In this document: in pieces, positions 27,520 through 36,671 of the stretch
How positions within the stretch are numbered: position 1 is the first letter of the stretch
Layout: the number at the start of each line of letters is the position of its first letter
NCBI RefSeq assembly: GCF_000526375.1
Contig: NZ_JAFY01000002.1
Span: forward strand, 1,240,001-1,304,000
From: Aminiphilus circumscriptus DSM 16581
Lineage (GTDB): Bacteria; Synergistota; Synergistia; Synergistales; Aminiphilaceae
DNA: 64,000 bases
Reading direction: 5' to 3'
Program-made: the position numbers and the translations under genes
The notes under the pieces: generated by a model
The model's input: the letters and a program-made list of their open reading frames with translations, nothing else
What the model was told of the DNA's origin: nothing
Database searches by the model: none

Positions 27520-27554
27520 CGAGGAGGAGGGCGTCTGCCCGCCTCCTCGTTTTT
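27520..27554 (+). terminator. Rho-independent terminator of the cold-shock gene
   Basis: CGAGGAGG (27520-27527) pairs with CCTCCTCG (27542-27549), with an inner GGGC/GCCC, and TTTTT follows. Confidence 0.9.
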
Positions 27555-27609
27555 ATTTCCAGATTCGCGCAATTCGCGTGCGACCTGCCCCCGCCCTTTC
27601 CTCTCCGTA

Positions 27610-27813
27610 TCACCGAATGCCGCTCCACTGTCTTGAAGCGAACTTTTCGAGGATCATCCGTACGAACTCGGAGTGTGCCCACTCCTTTCCCGCAGGAAAG
27701 AAACGAATGGTGAGCAGCACGATGCCCAGTGCGAGAAAGACGGCCAGAGCGACCCAGAGGAGCTGGATTTCCACGTTCGGTTTTTTCTGCGGCGGTTTGT
27801 AGAGTGTTGTCAT
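27610..27813 (-). CDS. Small single-span membrane protein
   Basis: 67 aa. A short basic N-terminus (TTLYKPPQKKPN) is followed by one membrane helix (about residues 17-39, LLWVALAVFLALGIVLLTI) and a charged C-terminal tail. GGAGGG lies 7 nt before the ATG at 27813, which supports this start over ones upstream. I recognise no family. It stands alone, convergent with the cold-shock gene. Confidence 0.6.
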   Translation of the reverse strand: MTTLYKPPQKKPNVEIQLLWVALAVFLALGIVLLTIRFFPAGKEWAHSEFVRMILEKFASRQWSGIR

Positions 27814-28071
27814 GAAGCATCCCTCCTCCATGCCCCTTCCCCGACCCACGTCTTTGTCCCCTTCGGGGGTGGACCCGAAAACGGCATTTCCCCAACGTCA
27901 TGATAGCGCGTTATCCCTCTCGTTCGCAACTTTTTCGCGTGTCTTCCGTATTCATTCCTGGAATTGCCACTGGGCCTCCATCGCGGTGTGGCGGGAGAAC
28001 GGCGGAAAAAAATCGGATCGCCTCTCGCGAGGTGTCTGCTGTCGTCGAAAGGATCAGATTTGCATGGACAA

Positions 28072-28101
28072 TTGACATGCGGTTTTATTGTATGCTATAT
28101 A
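28072..28101 (+). promoter_or_regulatory. Promoter of the saccharopine dehydrogenase-like gene
   Basis: TTGACA (28072-28077) and TATATA (28096-28101) with an 18-bp spacer. The AT-rich block stands out from the GC-rich surroundings and lies 40 bp before the GTG start. Confidence 0.7.
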
Positions 28102-28140
28102 GTACTCAAGAAATGCATTTCGCACGAGGAGGGATTTGCC

Positions 28141-29295
28141 GTGAAAAAAGCCGTGCAACTCGGATGCGGTCTCGTGGGGAACGTGATCGCCGCGGATATG
28201 ATGGAGGATTTCGACGTCACCGTGGTGGATCTGAACACTGCGGCCCTGGAGGCGCTGAAGAAGAAATTTCCCGCCGTGAAGACCGTGACGGCTTCCGCCA
28301 CGGACGCCGGAGCGCTCGCGCCGATCCTCGAAGGTGCCGACGTCGTCACTGCGGGTGTTCCCGGGCGTTTCGGACACGCCATGATGCGCGCCGTCATCGA
28401 GCTCGGATACAGCCTGAGCGACATTTCCTTCATGCCCGAGGATTTCGAGGAGCTTTCCGAGGACGCGAGGAGCAAGGGTGTTACCGTGGTGCCCGACATG
28501 GGTGTTGCGCCGGGCATGTCGAATTTTCTCATGGGGCGCGGTGCGGCACTTCTGGACGAAGTGGAGCGGGCCTACATCTACGTGGGAGGCATTCCCAAGA
28601 ATCCGCAGCCTCCGTTCAACTATCAGGTCACCTGGTCCGCCAGGGATGTTATCGAAGAATTCACCAGACCTGCCCGTTACGTTGAAAATTACGAACTCGT
28701 TACGGTGGAGGCCACGTCGGGGCTCTTCCTCAAGGATTTTCCGGGGTTGGGAACTCTCGAAGTCTTCTACACGGACGGACTGCGAAGCCTCGCGAAGAAC
28801 ATCAAGGCCAGGGACATGGGCGAGATGACCATGCGATGGCCCGGCCACGTGGAACAGATGCGACTCCTCCGCTCCATGGGAATGTTCGACGAGACGCCCC
28901 GGATGCTCGGAGGCAAGGAGGTCGTTCCTCTGGACGTGACGGCGGATCTTCTGTTCCCCCTGTGGAAGATGGATCCGGAGAAGGGAGACCGGGATCTCAC
29001 GGTGATGCGGGTGGAAGTGGAAGGATTCAAAGGGAGGGACCGCGTGACCCACACATGGGATCTCCTCGACGAGTTCGACACGAAGAGCTGGAACACCTCC
29101 ATGAGCCGCTGCACGGGGTGCAGTTGCGCCATTTTCGCCCGGGCGATCGCGGCGGGTCTCATCAAGGAGAAGGGGGTTCTTCCCGCGGAGAAGCTCGCTG
29201 GGGATGACGCGCTCTATTCCTTTGTCATGACCGAACAGCGTAGGCGCGGTATCGTCTACACCGAATCCGTGAAGATCGTGAAGGACGTGCGCTAA
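28141..29295 (+). CDS. Saccharopine dehydrogenase family protein
   Basis: 384-aa oxidoreductase of the Lys9/saccharopine reductase fold. The N-terminal Rossmann loop is LGCGLVGNVIAAD, followed by VTVVDLN. The middle holds VVPDMGVAPGMSNFLMG, a family signature that binds the substrate. The GTG at 28141 follows GAGGAGGG by 7 nt. Family members handle saccharopine or form carboxynorspermidine and related imine products; in a non-eukaryotic anaerobe a role in lysine or ornithine metabolism is plausible but not provable here. Three cysteines (CTGCSC) lie near the C-terminus. It has its own promoter and terminator, so it is a single-gene unit. Confidence 0.85.
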   Translation: MKKAVQLGCGLVGNVIAADMMEDFDVTVVDLNTAALEALKKKFPAVKTVTASATDAGALAPILEGADVVTAGVPGRFGHAMMRAVIELGYSLSDISFMPEDFEELSEDARSKGVTVVPDMGVAPGMSNFLMGRGAALLDEVERAYIYVGGIPKNPQPPFNYQVTWSARDVIEEFTRPARYVENYELVTVEATSGLFLKDFPGLGTLEVFYTDGLRSLAKNIKARDMGEMTMRWPGHVEQMRLLRSMGMFDETPRMLGGKEVVPLDVTADLLFPLWKMDPEKGDRDLTVMRVEVEGFKGRDRVTHTWDLLDEFDTKSWNTSMSRCTGCSCAIFARAIAAGLIKEKGVLPAEKLAGDDALYSFVMTEQRRRGIVYTESVKIVKDVR

Positions 29296-29328
29296 AACCA
29301 CCGGACACGGAAACCTGGTTCTTTCTTC

Positions 29329-29362
29329 GCGCCGGGCGTCTTCCGCGGAAGACGCCCGGCGC
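29329..29362 (+). terminator. Rho-independent terminator
   Basis: A perfect palindrome: GCGCCGGGCGTCTTCC (29329-29344) pairs with its complement up to 29362, and a T-rich tail follows (ATTTTCTT). Confidence 0.8.
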
Positions 29363-29604
29363 GAGCATTTTCTTCCGTTGTCGGGACCATTTGAAAAGAA
29401 GAGGCGCACGGCATGTGCGTTCCTTCGGTCGGGTTTGAAGATTCCCCGAAACGGAGTGCTGCCTCTCGTCATGCGCTGCTTGCGGGACAAACTCCGCCGT
29501 TCGGCGGGGTTTCGATGTGGATGTTCGGACGAGGAAGAGTTTTTTCGAATTCGGTAGACTTCACTCCGTAGAAAGCAGCGAACTTTTCACGGAGGTGTTG
29601 CACA

Positions 29605-30036
29605 ATGAGGAAAATGAGCGTGGTCGTAGCGGTTGTAGCGGTGCTTGCGGTGGGTGGAGCGGCCTTTGCCTGGGGTGGCATGGGTATGCGGAGCGGATGG
29701 ATGGGTTGTATGGACGGATGCCCCATGCTCGGTATGAGCGGCGGATTCGGCCCCATGATGATGGGCGCGGGTGATGCGGAGGGCGTCTGTGGGCAGAAGG
29801 CACTCCGGGGCAGGGCGCCTCGGATGGCACAACTTCCCGAGGATGTCCGTGCCAAGATGACGGAGGTGCAGAAGCTGTACATGCAGATGCGGCTCGTTCT
29901 TCTGGAGGAGAAGCCGGATTTTGACAAGGCTCGAGAGTTGCACGAGAAGATGCTCACGCTCCACGGCGAGCTTGCCCGGTGGCGCTTCGACCAGATGGTG
30001 AAGTTTCGCACGGTCTCGGGAGATGTGAAGAACTGA
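29605..30036 (+). CDS. Exported Spy/CpxP-ZraP-like periplasmic protein
   Basis: 143 aa. A signal peptide (residues 1-22, ending GGAAFA) is followed by a Met- and Gly-rich segment (WGGMGMRSG, MGCMDGCPM) that could bind metal. A helical region follows (about 80-130, LPEDVRAKMTEVQKLYMQMR) with the layout of heavy-metal-resistance, Spy-like chaperones. Such proteins bind metals or unfolded proteins in the periplasm. The LTxxQ motif itself is not clear. Flanked by terminators on both sides. The ATG follows GGAGGTG by 9 nt. Confidence 0.7.
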   Translation: MRKMSVVVAVVAVLAVGGAAFAWGGMGMRSGWMGCMDGCPMLGMSGGFGPMMMGAGDAEGVCGQKALRGRAPRMAQLPEDVRAKMTEVQKLYMQMRLVLLEEKPDFDKARELHEKMLTLHGELARWRFDQMVKFRTVSGDVKN

Positions 30037-30050
30037 CGGAATGCGGATTT

Positions 30051-30148
30051 CGCTACGAGCCTTTCTCGTAGCGAGTGAAAGAAGAGCCCGAGAGGGGAAG
30101 GAGCGGCGGCGTGATCATCATCTCACGCCGCCGCTCCTTCCCCTCTCG
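30051..30148. terminator. Two tandem perfect hairpins
   Basis: Hairpin one: CGCTACGAG (30051-30059) with CTCGTAGCG (30065-30073). Hairpin two: a 26-bp perfect stem (30089-30114 with 30123-30148) and an 8-nt loop, followed by a T-containing tail (GCTTTTCC). They terminate the Spy-like gene; the second stem is much longer than a terminator needs. Confidence 0.7.
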
Positions 30149-30259
30149 ATGCTTTTCCCAGAAAAATAAGGGAAACGCCGCTCGTCGTGTGCTTTCCGTG
30201 AAATATTGCCGTCTGCCGTGTCGAAACACTTACGAGAGGAGGGGCTGTGGTATGCTTAA

Positions 30260-30359
30260 GGAAGCCCTGAATAAAGACCTTTCGCTTTCCTTTGACTCGG
30301 ATCGCATCAGGCTCTGCGAGGTGCCCCGCGGGGCTGACGCAGCCTTATTCAGAGATTCC
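30260..30359 (+). repeat. 100-bp MITE-like element, copy B
   Basis: Ends GGAAGCCCTGAATAA and TTATTCAGAGATTCC (inverted, 13 of 15 matching). Flanked on both sides by TTAA (30256-30259 and 30360-30363), a 4-bp target duplication that fits the YTAR preference of IS5-type transposases (family knowledge). Confidence 0.9.
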
Positions 30360-30363
30360 TTAA

Positions 30364-30463
30364 GGAAGCCCTGAATAAAGACCTTTCGCTTTCCCTTGAC
30401 TCGGGTCGCATCAGGCTCTGCGAGGTGCCCCGCGGGGCTGACGCAGCCTTATTCAGAGATTTC
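30364..30463 (+). repeat. 100-bp MITE-like element, copy C
   Basis: In tandem with copy B, sharing the central TTAA. Differs from B at only a few positions. The right flank reads TTAT instead of TTAA. It ends 41 bp before the GGDEF-EAL gene start. Confidence 0.9.
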
Positions 30464-30504
30464 TTATTCCTGAAAGCGTGCGTTGTCGTTGAGGAGGTCT
30501 TGTG

Positions 30505-33237
30505 ATGTCGATCCGCCTGAAGACGATGATCGTTCTTGGAGTCGCCTTTCTCTTGCTCACCTTGTCTCTGTTGATCGGCACGAAGACGGTCATCTACGAG
30601 GGATTTATGGACCTCGAGAACCGCAGCGCGTACCTTGAGGTGAGGCGTCTCGAGCGCCAGATACATCGAGTTGTGCACAGCATGGAGGTCGTTGCCCGCG
30701 ACTGGGCTCCGTGGGACGACACCTTCGGCTTTCTCGGCGGCGAGTCGCCGAGATATGTGGAGGCGAACCTCAATGCTGAGACCTTCGAGAACCTCGGTGT
30801 CGATACCATGCTCTTCTTCGACAGCAAATGGTGCCTCTTCTACGAGAAGACCTACGATTTTCTCTCCGGCGAAGAGATCTCTCTCCAGGAGGGGGCGGTG
30901 GAGAAAATCCGCACATCCTTCATGCGTTCTTCCGGGATCGGAAACGGCGCGGCAGGAATTCTTCTCACGGAGGCGGGCGTTTTTGCCCTGGCGATGGAGC
31001 CGATTTTGCCCAGTGATTTTTCGGGTTTGCCGAGAGGCGCGCTAATCGTGGGGCGCCGTTTCTCCGCGAAAGAGATGGCGCGCATCTCCGAGACGCTCGA
31101 GATCCCCCTCACTTTCGGCACCGTGGGCGATCCGGCCCTTTCCGAGGAGTTTCGCAAGGCAGCGGAGGACATTGACTGGAACGCAGCCTTTCCGGTGCTT
31201 CTGGAGAGGCGGTCCGACGACGCGATCTTCGCTTTTCTGGGCGTTTCCGACATGAACGGCGTGCCTGCCCTGATCGTCCGGGCCGAGTTGCGCCCCGGAG
31301 TGGCGTTGTTCGGAACCGCGGTGGTGCGTCGTTTCCTCCTTTTTGCCGTTCTCGTCACTTTCCTCTCTCTCTTCGGGATGGTCCTTTTTCTCGAAAAGAA
31401 TGTTCTTGCGCGGATCATCAGGCTCATCACCGAAGTGGAAAGCATCGGAAAGGGAAACGATCTTTCCCGTCGTGTGTCCCTTTCGGAGGAGGAGAGCGAC
31501 GAGGTGCATATGCTGTCGGTACGCATCAACGAAATGCTCGAATCCTTTGAAATTCTTCTGGAAAACCTGCCGGATCTCCTTGTGGTGACCGATGTCTCCG
31601 GTAGAGTGATATCGGCGAATACGAAGGCCCGCGAGAGATTGGGTTTTGTGTGGCGAACGGAGGGCGACGACGCGAAGGAGTGTTCCGCGGAGCCTCCGGC
31701 TTCCTCCGGGGAGTGCGATGTCGTCGAAGAGGGTTCGGATCGTTTCCCCCCCGTGTGGGAAGGCATGCGCGAGGTGACCCTGCGGGCGCGGGACAGAGCG
31801 CTTTTTCCCGCGGAAATCCATACGCGTCGCGTCGTCATGGGAGGGCGCGATCTGTTCCTGTCCGTTATCCGAGACCTCTCGGAGAAGAAGAATCTTGAGG
31901 ATCGTCTGTCCTTTCTTGCTTTCTACGATGCGCTTACGGGACTTCCGAATCGTGTTCTTTTCCTGGATCGTCTTTCCCAGACGCTTCTCCGTTCCCGGAA
32001 TGAAACGGCCTTTTTCTCCGTCCTCGTGCTGGATGTGGATCGTTTTCGTGCGATCAACGAAACGTTGGGTCATGCCATGGGAGATCGCTTTCTTGTGGAG
32101 ATGGGGGTGCGTTTCCGGAGTTTTCTCCGCAGAGGGGATACTCTTGCGCGTCTTGGAGGAAACGAGTTCGGCGTCCTGCTGGAAAGAAGAGATTCCGCGG
32201 AGGAGAGTCTCCGCGTCGCGGAGACCCTCCTCCGCGGCGCCACGATTCCTCTCGTGCTGAAGGGGCAAACTCTCTTTCCGAGCGTGAGCATCGGCATGGT
32301 GCTTGCCATGAAGGAATACTCCACGTCGGAGCGGGTTCTCCAGGACGCGGAACTGGCCCTGTTTCAGGCCAAGCGGATGGGAATGGGGCAGCTCGCCATC
32401 TTCGATAAGCAGAAATACGAGAGTGCCCTCGCGGCGCTTCGTGTGGAGAACGATCTTCGCCTCGCTCTGGCACGAGAGGAGTTCTTTCTCCAATACCAAC
32501 CGATCTTCTCTCTTGCGGACGGTCGCATTATGGGTTTGGAGGCCCTGGTGCGCTGGCAGCATCCCGAATGGGGTCTTGTCCCTCCCGGTGCGTTCATCAC
32601 CGCCGCCGAGGACGCGGGACTCATTGTCCCTCTCGGCGAGTGGGTTCTCCGGGGTTCCTGCCGGATGCTGCGCACGTGGTACGATCGGGTGCCAGGAAGC
32701 GATGTTCTTGTCGTCCATGTGAACATCTCCGTCAGACAGCTTCTGCATCGGGGGTTCCTGGAAAATATGGAGGCGATTCTCGAGGAGACGAACATTTTTC
32801 CGCAGAATCTCTGCCTGGAGATCACGGAGAGCATGGTCCTCTTGGATGTGGAGCGGAGCGTGGGTGTTCTGCGACGGCTCGCGGACATGGGGATGTCCAT
32901 TGCCGTGGACGACTTTGGAACGGGCTACTCCTCACTCAAGTATCTCCATCTTCTTCCGTTGCATTGCATCAAAATAGACAGGACCTTCGTGGAAGGGCTC
33001 GACAAGGGAAGTCCCGAGTCCGGGATTGTGCACACTGTTCTCGCCCTCGCGAAAAGCCTCGGTCTCGATGTGGTCGCGGAAGGAATCGAGACGGCGCGGC
33101 AAAAGGAAATCCTTCAGGCCCTCGGATGCCCGAAGGGCCAGGGATATTTCTTCTCCAAACCGCTGGGAGCGGAGGACATTTCCCGGTTGCTCACAAAGGT
33201 GTTGTCGTCTCCCGGCGCATCACCCGAAGAGAGTTGA
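30505..33237 (+). CDS. Membrane CHASE4-HAMP-PAS-GGDEF-EAL cyclic-di-GMP protein
   Basis: 910 aa. Two membrane helices (about 8-30 and 270-292) enclose a periplasmic CHASE4 sensor with the hallmark [14 protein letters not shown] (about 295-345) and PAS (about 345-460) lead to a GGDEF domain (about 470-630) and an EAL domain (about 640-900). The GGDEF signature reads GGNEF (551-555), so cyclase activity is doubtful. The EAL signature (679-681) and [10 protein letters not shown] (from 802) are intact, so a phosphodiesterase is the best guess. The ATG at 30505 follows GAGGAGG by 7 nt. Its last 47 bp overlap the convergent ATPase gene. Two MITE copies sit immediately upstream, so its promoter is unclear. 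Confidence 0.9.
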   Translation: MSIRLKTMIVLGVAFLLLTLSLLIGTKTVIYEGFMDLENRSAYLEVRRLERQIHRVVHSMEVVARDWAPWDDTFGFLGGESPRYVEANLNAETFENLGVDTMLFFDSKWCLFYEKTYDFLSGEEISLQEGAVEKIRTSFMRSSGIGNGAAGILLTEAGVFALAMEPILPSDFSGLPRGALIVGRRFSAKEMARISETLEIPLTFGTVGDPALSEEFRKAAEDIDWNAAFPVLLERRSDDAIFAFLGVSDMNGVPALIVRAELRPGVALFGTAVVRRFLLFAVLVTFLSLFGMVLFLEKNVLARIIRLITEVESIGKGNDLSRRVSLSEEESDEVHMLSVRINEMLESFEILLENLPDLLVVTDVSGRVISANTKARERLGFVWRTEGDDAKECSAEPPASSGECDVVEEGSDRFPPVWEGMREVTLRARDRALFPAEIHTRRVVMGGRDLFLSVIRDLSEKKNLEDRLSFLAFYDALTGLPNRVLFLDRLSQTLLRSRNETAFFSVLVLDVDRFRAINETLGHAMGDRFLVEMGVRFRSFLRRGDTLARLGGNEFGVLLERRDSAEESLRVAETLLRGATIPLVLKGQTLFPSVSIGMVLAMKEYSTSERVLQDAELALFQAKRMGMGQLAIFDKQKYESALAALRVENDLRLALAREEFFLQYQPIFSLADGRIMGLEALVRWQHPEWGLVPPGAFITAAEDAGLIVPLGEWVLRGSCRMLRTWYDRVPGSDVLVVHVNISVRQLLHRGFLENMEAILEETNIFPQNLCLEITESMVLLDVERSVGVLRRLADMGMSIAVDDFGTGYSSLKYLHLLPLHCIKIDRTFVEGLDKGSPESGIVHTVLALAKSLGLDVVAEGIETARQKEILQALGCPKGQGYFFSKPLGAEDISRLLTKVLSSPGASPEES

Positions 33238-35266
33238 GCACAGCCAGAAGAGCCACCCCGACATCGGCGAAGACCGCTTCCCACAATCCAGCCATGCCCG
33301 ACACGCCCAAGGCGAGAAACAATCCCTTGGCGCCGATGGCGAGGAAGATGTTCTCCCGGACGATCCTCCGGGTGCGGCGGGCGATGCGCACCGCCTCGGC
33401 AACCCGGGAAGGGCGATCCTCCAGAAGAATCACATCCGCCGCCTCCACGGACGCGGCGGCGCCCAGGCCGCCCATGGCCATTCCCACGTCCGCTCCGGCG
33501 AGAGCGGGTGCATCGTTGAGACCGTCACCCACAAAGGCTACCACCGCCTTGTCGCCGTCGTGTTCTTTCGCGGATGCCAGGGCGGTCACCTTTTCCTGGG
33601 GAAGCAGGCAGGAGCGGTATTCCGCGAGACCGAGTTCCTCCGCGGCACGCCGGGTCGCCTCCTCCCCGTCGCCGGAGAGGAGCAGTGTGCGGATGCCCAT
33701 GTTCTTCAGGTGCGACACCGCCTCCGGGGCGTCCTCCCTCGTCACGTCCGAGAGAATCAGATAGCCGAGGTAACGTCCGTTCCGAACCACGTGCACTGCC
33801 GTTCCGCTCTCGGACACTGGAGTGGGGGCGAATCCCGCCTCTTCCAGAAGAGCGGCGTTTCCCGCGAGGAACACCTCCGTTCCACGGAGAGCGCGCACGC
33901 CCCGCCCTGGAATCTCCTCGAAATGGTCGAAGAGAGGAACGTTTTCTCCAAGAGGATAGGCCGCGAGAATGGAGCGGGCGATGGGATGGTTGGACCCCTC
34001 TTCGGCCAGAGCAGCTCCCTGTGCCAGTTCCGCCTCGGTCGTTCCCGGAGACGGGACGAGGCGGGTCGGTGTGAAGACACCCTTCGTGAGCGTGCCTGTC
34101 TTGTCAAAGGCCACGGTGGTCACCGCCGCGAGAGTGTCCAGAACTTGGCCACCCTTGACGAGAATTCCGCTTCGGGAGGCGGCGCCGATGCCGCCGAAGT
34201 AGCCGAGGGGAATGCTGATGAGCAGGGCGCAGGGACAGGAGATGACCAGGAGGACGAGGCCCCGGTAGCCCCAGAAGGCGAAACTTCCCAGGCCGAGGAG
34301 TGGCGGAACGGCGGCGACAACTGCGGCGGCGATGACCACGGCGGGAGTGTACCATCGGGCGAAGCGAGTGAAAAAGCGCTCCGTGGGAGATTTACGTTCC
34401 TGGGCGGTCTCCACCATGGCGAGGATGCGGGCGATGGTGGTCTCCCGGAAAGGGGCCGTCACCCGCAGGGTGATGCTCTCCGCAAGATTGACCGTTCCGC
34501 CGAAGACGGTGCTTCCCTCGCCGATATTCACGGGAACGGGCTCCCCCGTGAGGGGGGACTGATCCACCCGGGAATTTCCCGAGAGGACGATGCCGTCGAG
34601 AGGAATCTTCTCGCCGGGTTTCACCAGAAGCACGTCTCCGGGGAGCACCTCTTCGGGAGCGACCACGCGCACCGCGTTCCCCGAGACGAGCGATGCCGTG
34701 TCGGGCTTGGTGGCGAGCAGGGCGGAGATGGAACGGCGTGACCGCGACACGGCCCGCTCCTGAAGGAACTCGCCCACGCGGTAGAACAGCATGACCCCCG
34801 CCGCCTCGGGAAGTTCGGAGAGGGCGATGGCCGCTACCGTGGCCAGGGACATGAGGGTGAATTCGCTGAAGAGATGTCCTCTGGCGATGCTGTCCACCGC
34901 GGTGTGAAGCACGTTCCAGCCGCAGAGGAGATAGGCCGCGGAAAGCAGTCCCGCGGCGAGGGAGGTCCAGGCCGGAAAGAAGGCGTCGAGGAGAAGTCCT
35001 CCCGTGAAAAGGAGAGCCGCTCCGGAGAGGATGAGGAGTTCGCTCCGGGATGTGCCCTCGCTGTCGGAACTCGAACAGGAGCAGGAAGCGCACCCTCCGC
35101 TTTCGGCGTGTTCGGAGGCATGGGAAGAACCGTGCCCTTCGTCGTGGCCGTGAGACGTGCGGCCATGGCTGTGGGTGGTGTGGTCGTGGCGGTGCGTGTT
35201 CCGTTCCCGAAGGCCGAAGGTCATGCGTTCGAGAGCGCAGAAGGGGCAGTAGGCGTGTCGTGTCAT
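33191..35266 (-). CDS. P1B-type heavy-metal ATPase (Cd/Zn/Pb exporter type)
   Basis: 691-aa membrane pump that exports soft divalent metals at the cost of ATP. Visible are the CPC motif in a membrane helix (344-346), the phosphorylation site DKTGT (388-392), the TGEPVPV actuator motif and the [10 protein letters not shown] hinge. CPC with a following ISIPLGY helix matches the ZntA/CadA group. In place of an HMA domain the N-terminus has a His-rich segment (residues about 18-50, [15 protein letters not shown]) and a small cysteine cluster. The ATG at 35266 is used; a GTG three codons earlier is possible. Convergent overlap with the GGDEF-EAL gene. Confidence 0.93.
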   Translation of the reverse strand: MTRHAYCPFCALERMTFGLRERNTHRHDHTTHSHGRTSHGHDEGHGSSHASEHAESGGCASCSCSSSDSEGTSRSELLILSGAALLFTGGLLLDAFFPAWTSLAAGLLSAAYLLCGWNVLHTAVDSIARGHLFSEFTLMSLATVAAIALSELPEAAGVMLFYRVGEFLQERAVSRSRRSISALLATKPDTASLVSGNAVRVVAPEEVLPGDVLLVKPGEKIPLDGIVLSGNSRVDQSPLTGEPVPVNIGEGSTVFGGTVNLAESITLRVTAPFRETTIARILAMVETAQERKSPTERFFTRFARWYTPAVVIAAAVVAAVPPLLGLGSFAFWGYRGLVLLVISCPCALLISIPLGYFGGIGAASRSGILVKGGQVLDTLAAVTTVAFDKTGTLTKGVFTPTRLVPSPGTTEAELAQGAALAEEGSNHPIARSILAAYPLGENVPLFDHFEEIPGRGVRALRGTEVFLAGNAALLEEAGFAPTPVSESGTAVHVVRNGRYLGYLILSDVTREDAPEAVSHLKNMGIRTLLLSGDGEEATRRAAEELGLAEYRSCLLPQEKVTALASAKEHDGDKAVVAFVGDGLNDAPALAGADVGMAMGGLGAAASVEAADVILLEDRPSRVAEAVRIARRTRRIVRENIFLAIGAKGLFLALGVSGMAGLWEAVFADVGVALLAVLNSLRVMRRETTTPL

Positions 35267-35690
35267 GAAGAGCACCTCTCAGTCGTGTGCCGTCGTTCTT
35301 TTCCGGAGCGTCGGCAGGAAAGAGGCGGCAAAGACACCGAAACGGACCTCTTTCGCCGCACTCTTTCGAGATTGTCCTGAAGTTATGATACCCTAACTTT
35401 CCTTTTCGCGCCAGAGAGAGCGCCCCGAAAGGGTTTGAAAGCAAAAGATCGTGATGTGCGGCGCCATTTCCGGACAGAACATCCGTTGTGTCGGACGCCG
35501 CCCCGGGGGGTGGATTTCCGGAGGACGGTCTTTGCGCGGCGCGTTCTCCCCGAGTACGGAGACGGCAATCGAGTGGGGTGTCCGGAACGTTCCTGAGGTA
35601 TAATGCGCGAAGAGTTTTTTGCGACGGCGCGTCGCATTTCGCGCCTCTCCGTGATGTGGAAGGACGCGGAGGGCGAAGGGAGGAGATTCG
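35267..35690. other. Intergenic region between ATPase and SMR genes
   Basis: 424 bp without a supported gene. A TATAAT at 35599-35604 is a likely -10 for the SMR gene. A small GC-rich palindrome (TGCGACGGCGCGTCGCA, about 35620-35636) follows. The region should also hold the ATPase promoter, but I cannot name its elements. Confidence 0.45.
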
Positions 35691-36086
35691 GTGACGGAAC
35701 GGGAAGGAAGGTTTCGGAAGGGATCCGGAGCGATGCTGCTTCTGCTCACGGTTCTGGCGAATGCCGTGGCGAACGTGAGCATGAAGCTCGGCATGGCCGA
35801 CAAATCCGCGTCGGTGGAGGGAGGCGTCGTTTCCACCCTGACGGCGATTCTCCTCTCTCCCGCGGTCCTGCTGGGCTTCATGTTCTTCGGAGGAGCCTTC
35901 GTGCTCTACAGCGCCGTCCTCTCCCGGATGGACCTTTCCCTTGCCTATCCGGTCATGTTCGGCGGCGTTTCCTTCATCGTTCTCGTCGTAGGGGTCTGTT
36001 TTCTGGGAGAACCGGTGACGTTTCTCCGGGTTTTGGGCATGGGAACCATCGCCTTCGGCATCGCCCTGGTCTCCCGGAGCGGCTAG
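35691..36086 (+). CDS. Small multidrug resistance (SMR/EmrE-like) transporter
   Basis: 131 aa with four membrane helices (about 14-32, 48-72, 80-104, 108-127). The helix order and the LSLAYPVMFGG and FLGEPVTFLRVLGM segments are those of the SMR/EamA group; these work as dimers exchanging protons for cations or polyamines. The catalytic Glu of EmrE in helix 1 is not obvious here, so it may belong to the related polyamine or ArnE/F-type branch. The start GTG at 35691 has GGGAGGAG 6 nt upstream. Confidence 0.78.
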   Translation: MTEREGRFRKGSGAMLLLLTVLANAVANVSMKLGMADKSASVEGGVVSTLTAILLSPAVLLGFMFFGGAFVLYSAVLSRMDLSLAYPVMFGGVSFIVLVVGVCFLGEPVTFLRVLGMGTIAFGIALVSRSG

Positions 36087-36204
36087 GAGGGGGAAGGAGC
36101 GGTGTGACTTCTGAAGAGCCATGTTTCGGTGCGGAGGGTTGCGGATGGGGCCGCGGCGTCGCGTTGTTCCGATGGTTCTTCTTTTTGCTCTTTTTTTTAA
36201 TTAA

Positions 36205-36305
36205 GGAAGCCCTGAATAAAGGCCTTTCGCTTTCCCTTGACCTCGAGTCGCATCAGTCTCTGCGAGGCGCCCTGCGGGGCTGACGCAGCCTTATTCAGAG
36301 ATTCC
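36205..36305 (+). repeat. MITE-like element, copy D
   Basis: 101 bp, one base longer than the others (extra base in the GACCTCGAGTCG part). Left flank is TTAA, right flank is ATAT, so no intact target duplication. It sits directly against an IS30 relic. Confidence 0.85.
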
Positions 36306-36331
36306 ATATTTTAATGTGTGCGGATAGCCTT

Positions 36332-36535
36332 GCGCCTTGGCGGCGGGCATCAGCGAATTCCGACGGCCTCCTCAGGGAGTTCCTGCCCAAAGGAAAGGAC
36401 TTCCGGAGCGTGAGCCGGAAGGAGTTGGATCAGTACGTATCGCTCCTCGACAACAGGCCACGAAAGTGCCTCGGATGGCGCACGCCGGCGGAGGGCTATC
36501 GGGTGCTGGCTCCACCTCCGTTGCGTTTGACGTGA
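36332..36535 (+). pseudogene. IS30-family transposase C-terminal relic
   Basis: About 65 codons remain of an IS30 transposase. Readable are SDGLLREFLPKGKDF, the helix LDQYVSLLDNRPRKCLGW and RTPAEGY. The catalytic Glu expected after the first Trp (WERG in the family) has become Arg (WRRA), and everything N-terminal is missing. The end is shared with 4039-4086. It lies between MITE copies D and E. Confidence 0.8.
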
Positions 36536-36565
36536 CAATTCGAGCCCGGAAATCACTCCTCGGAT

Positions 36566-36660
36566 TGACAAAAACCGGTCGGTCTATGTATGGTTAGGCA
36601 AAGAGTAGAGTAGGGTAGGTAGCCTTACCTCGGATGGGATGGTCCGGTTAAGTTTTGCCT
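36566..36660 (+). promoter_or_regulatory. Promoter followed by a possible structured leader
   Basis: TTGACA (36566-36571), 18-bp spacer and TATGGT (36590-36595) form a credible promoter. Directly behind it AGGCAAA and TTTGCCT (about 36596-36602 and 36654-36660) can pair, closing a region with GGTAGGTAGCCTTACC. It may be the original promoter of the downstream metalloprotease-like gene, now separated from it by MITE copy E. Confidence 0.4.
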
Positions 36661-36671
36661 TTCAACCGAAA

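Noticed and set aside
36596-36660. Complete cyclic-di-GMP-I riboswitch
   Set aside because: Only one arm (GGTAGGTAGC...TTACC) resembles it; the first half and the spacing to GCAAAG do not fit. Kept as a weak leader candidate only.
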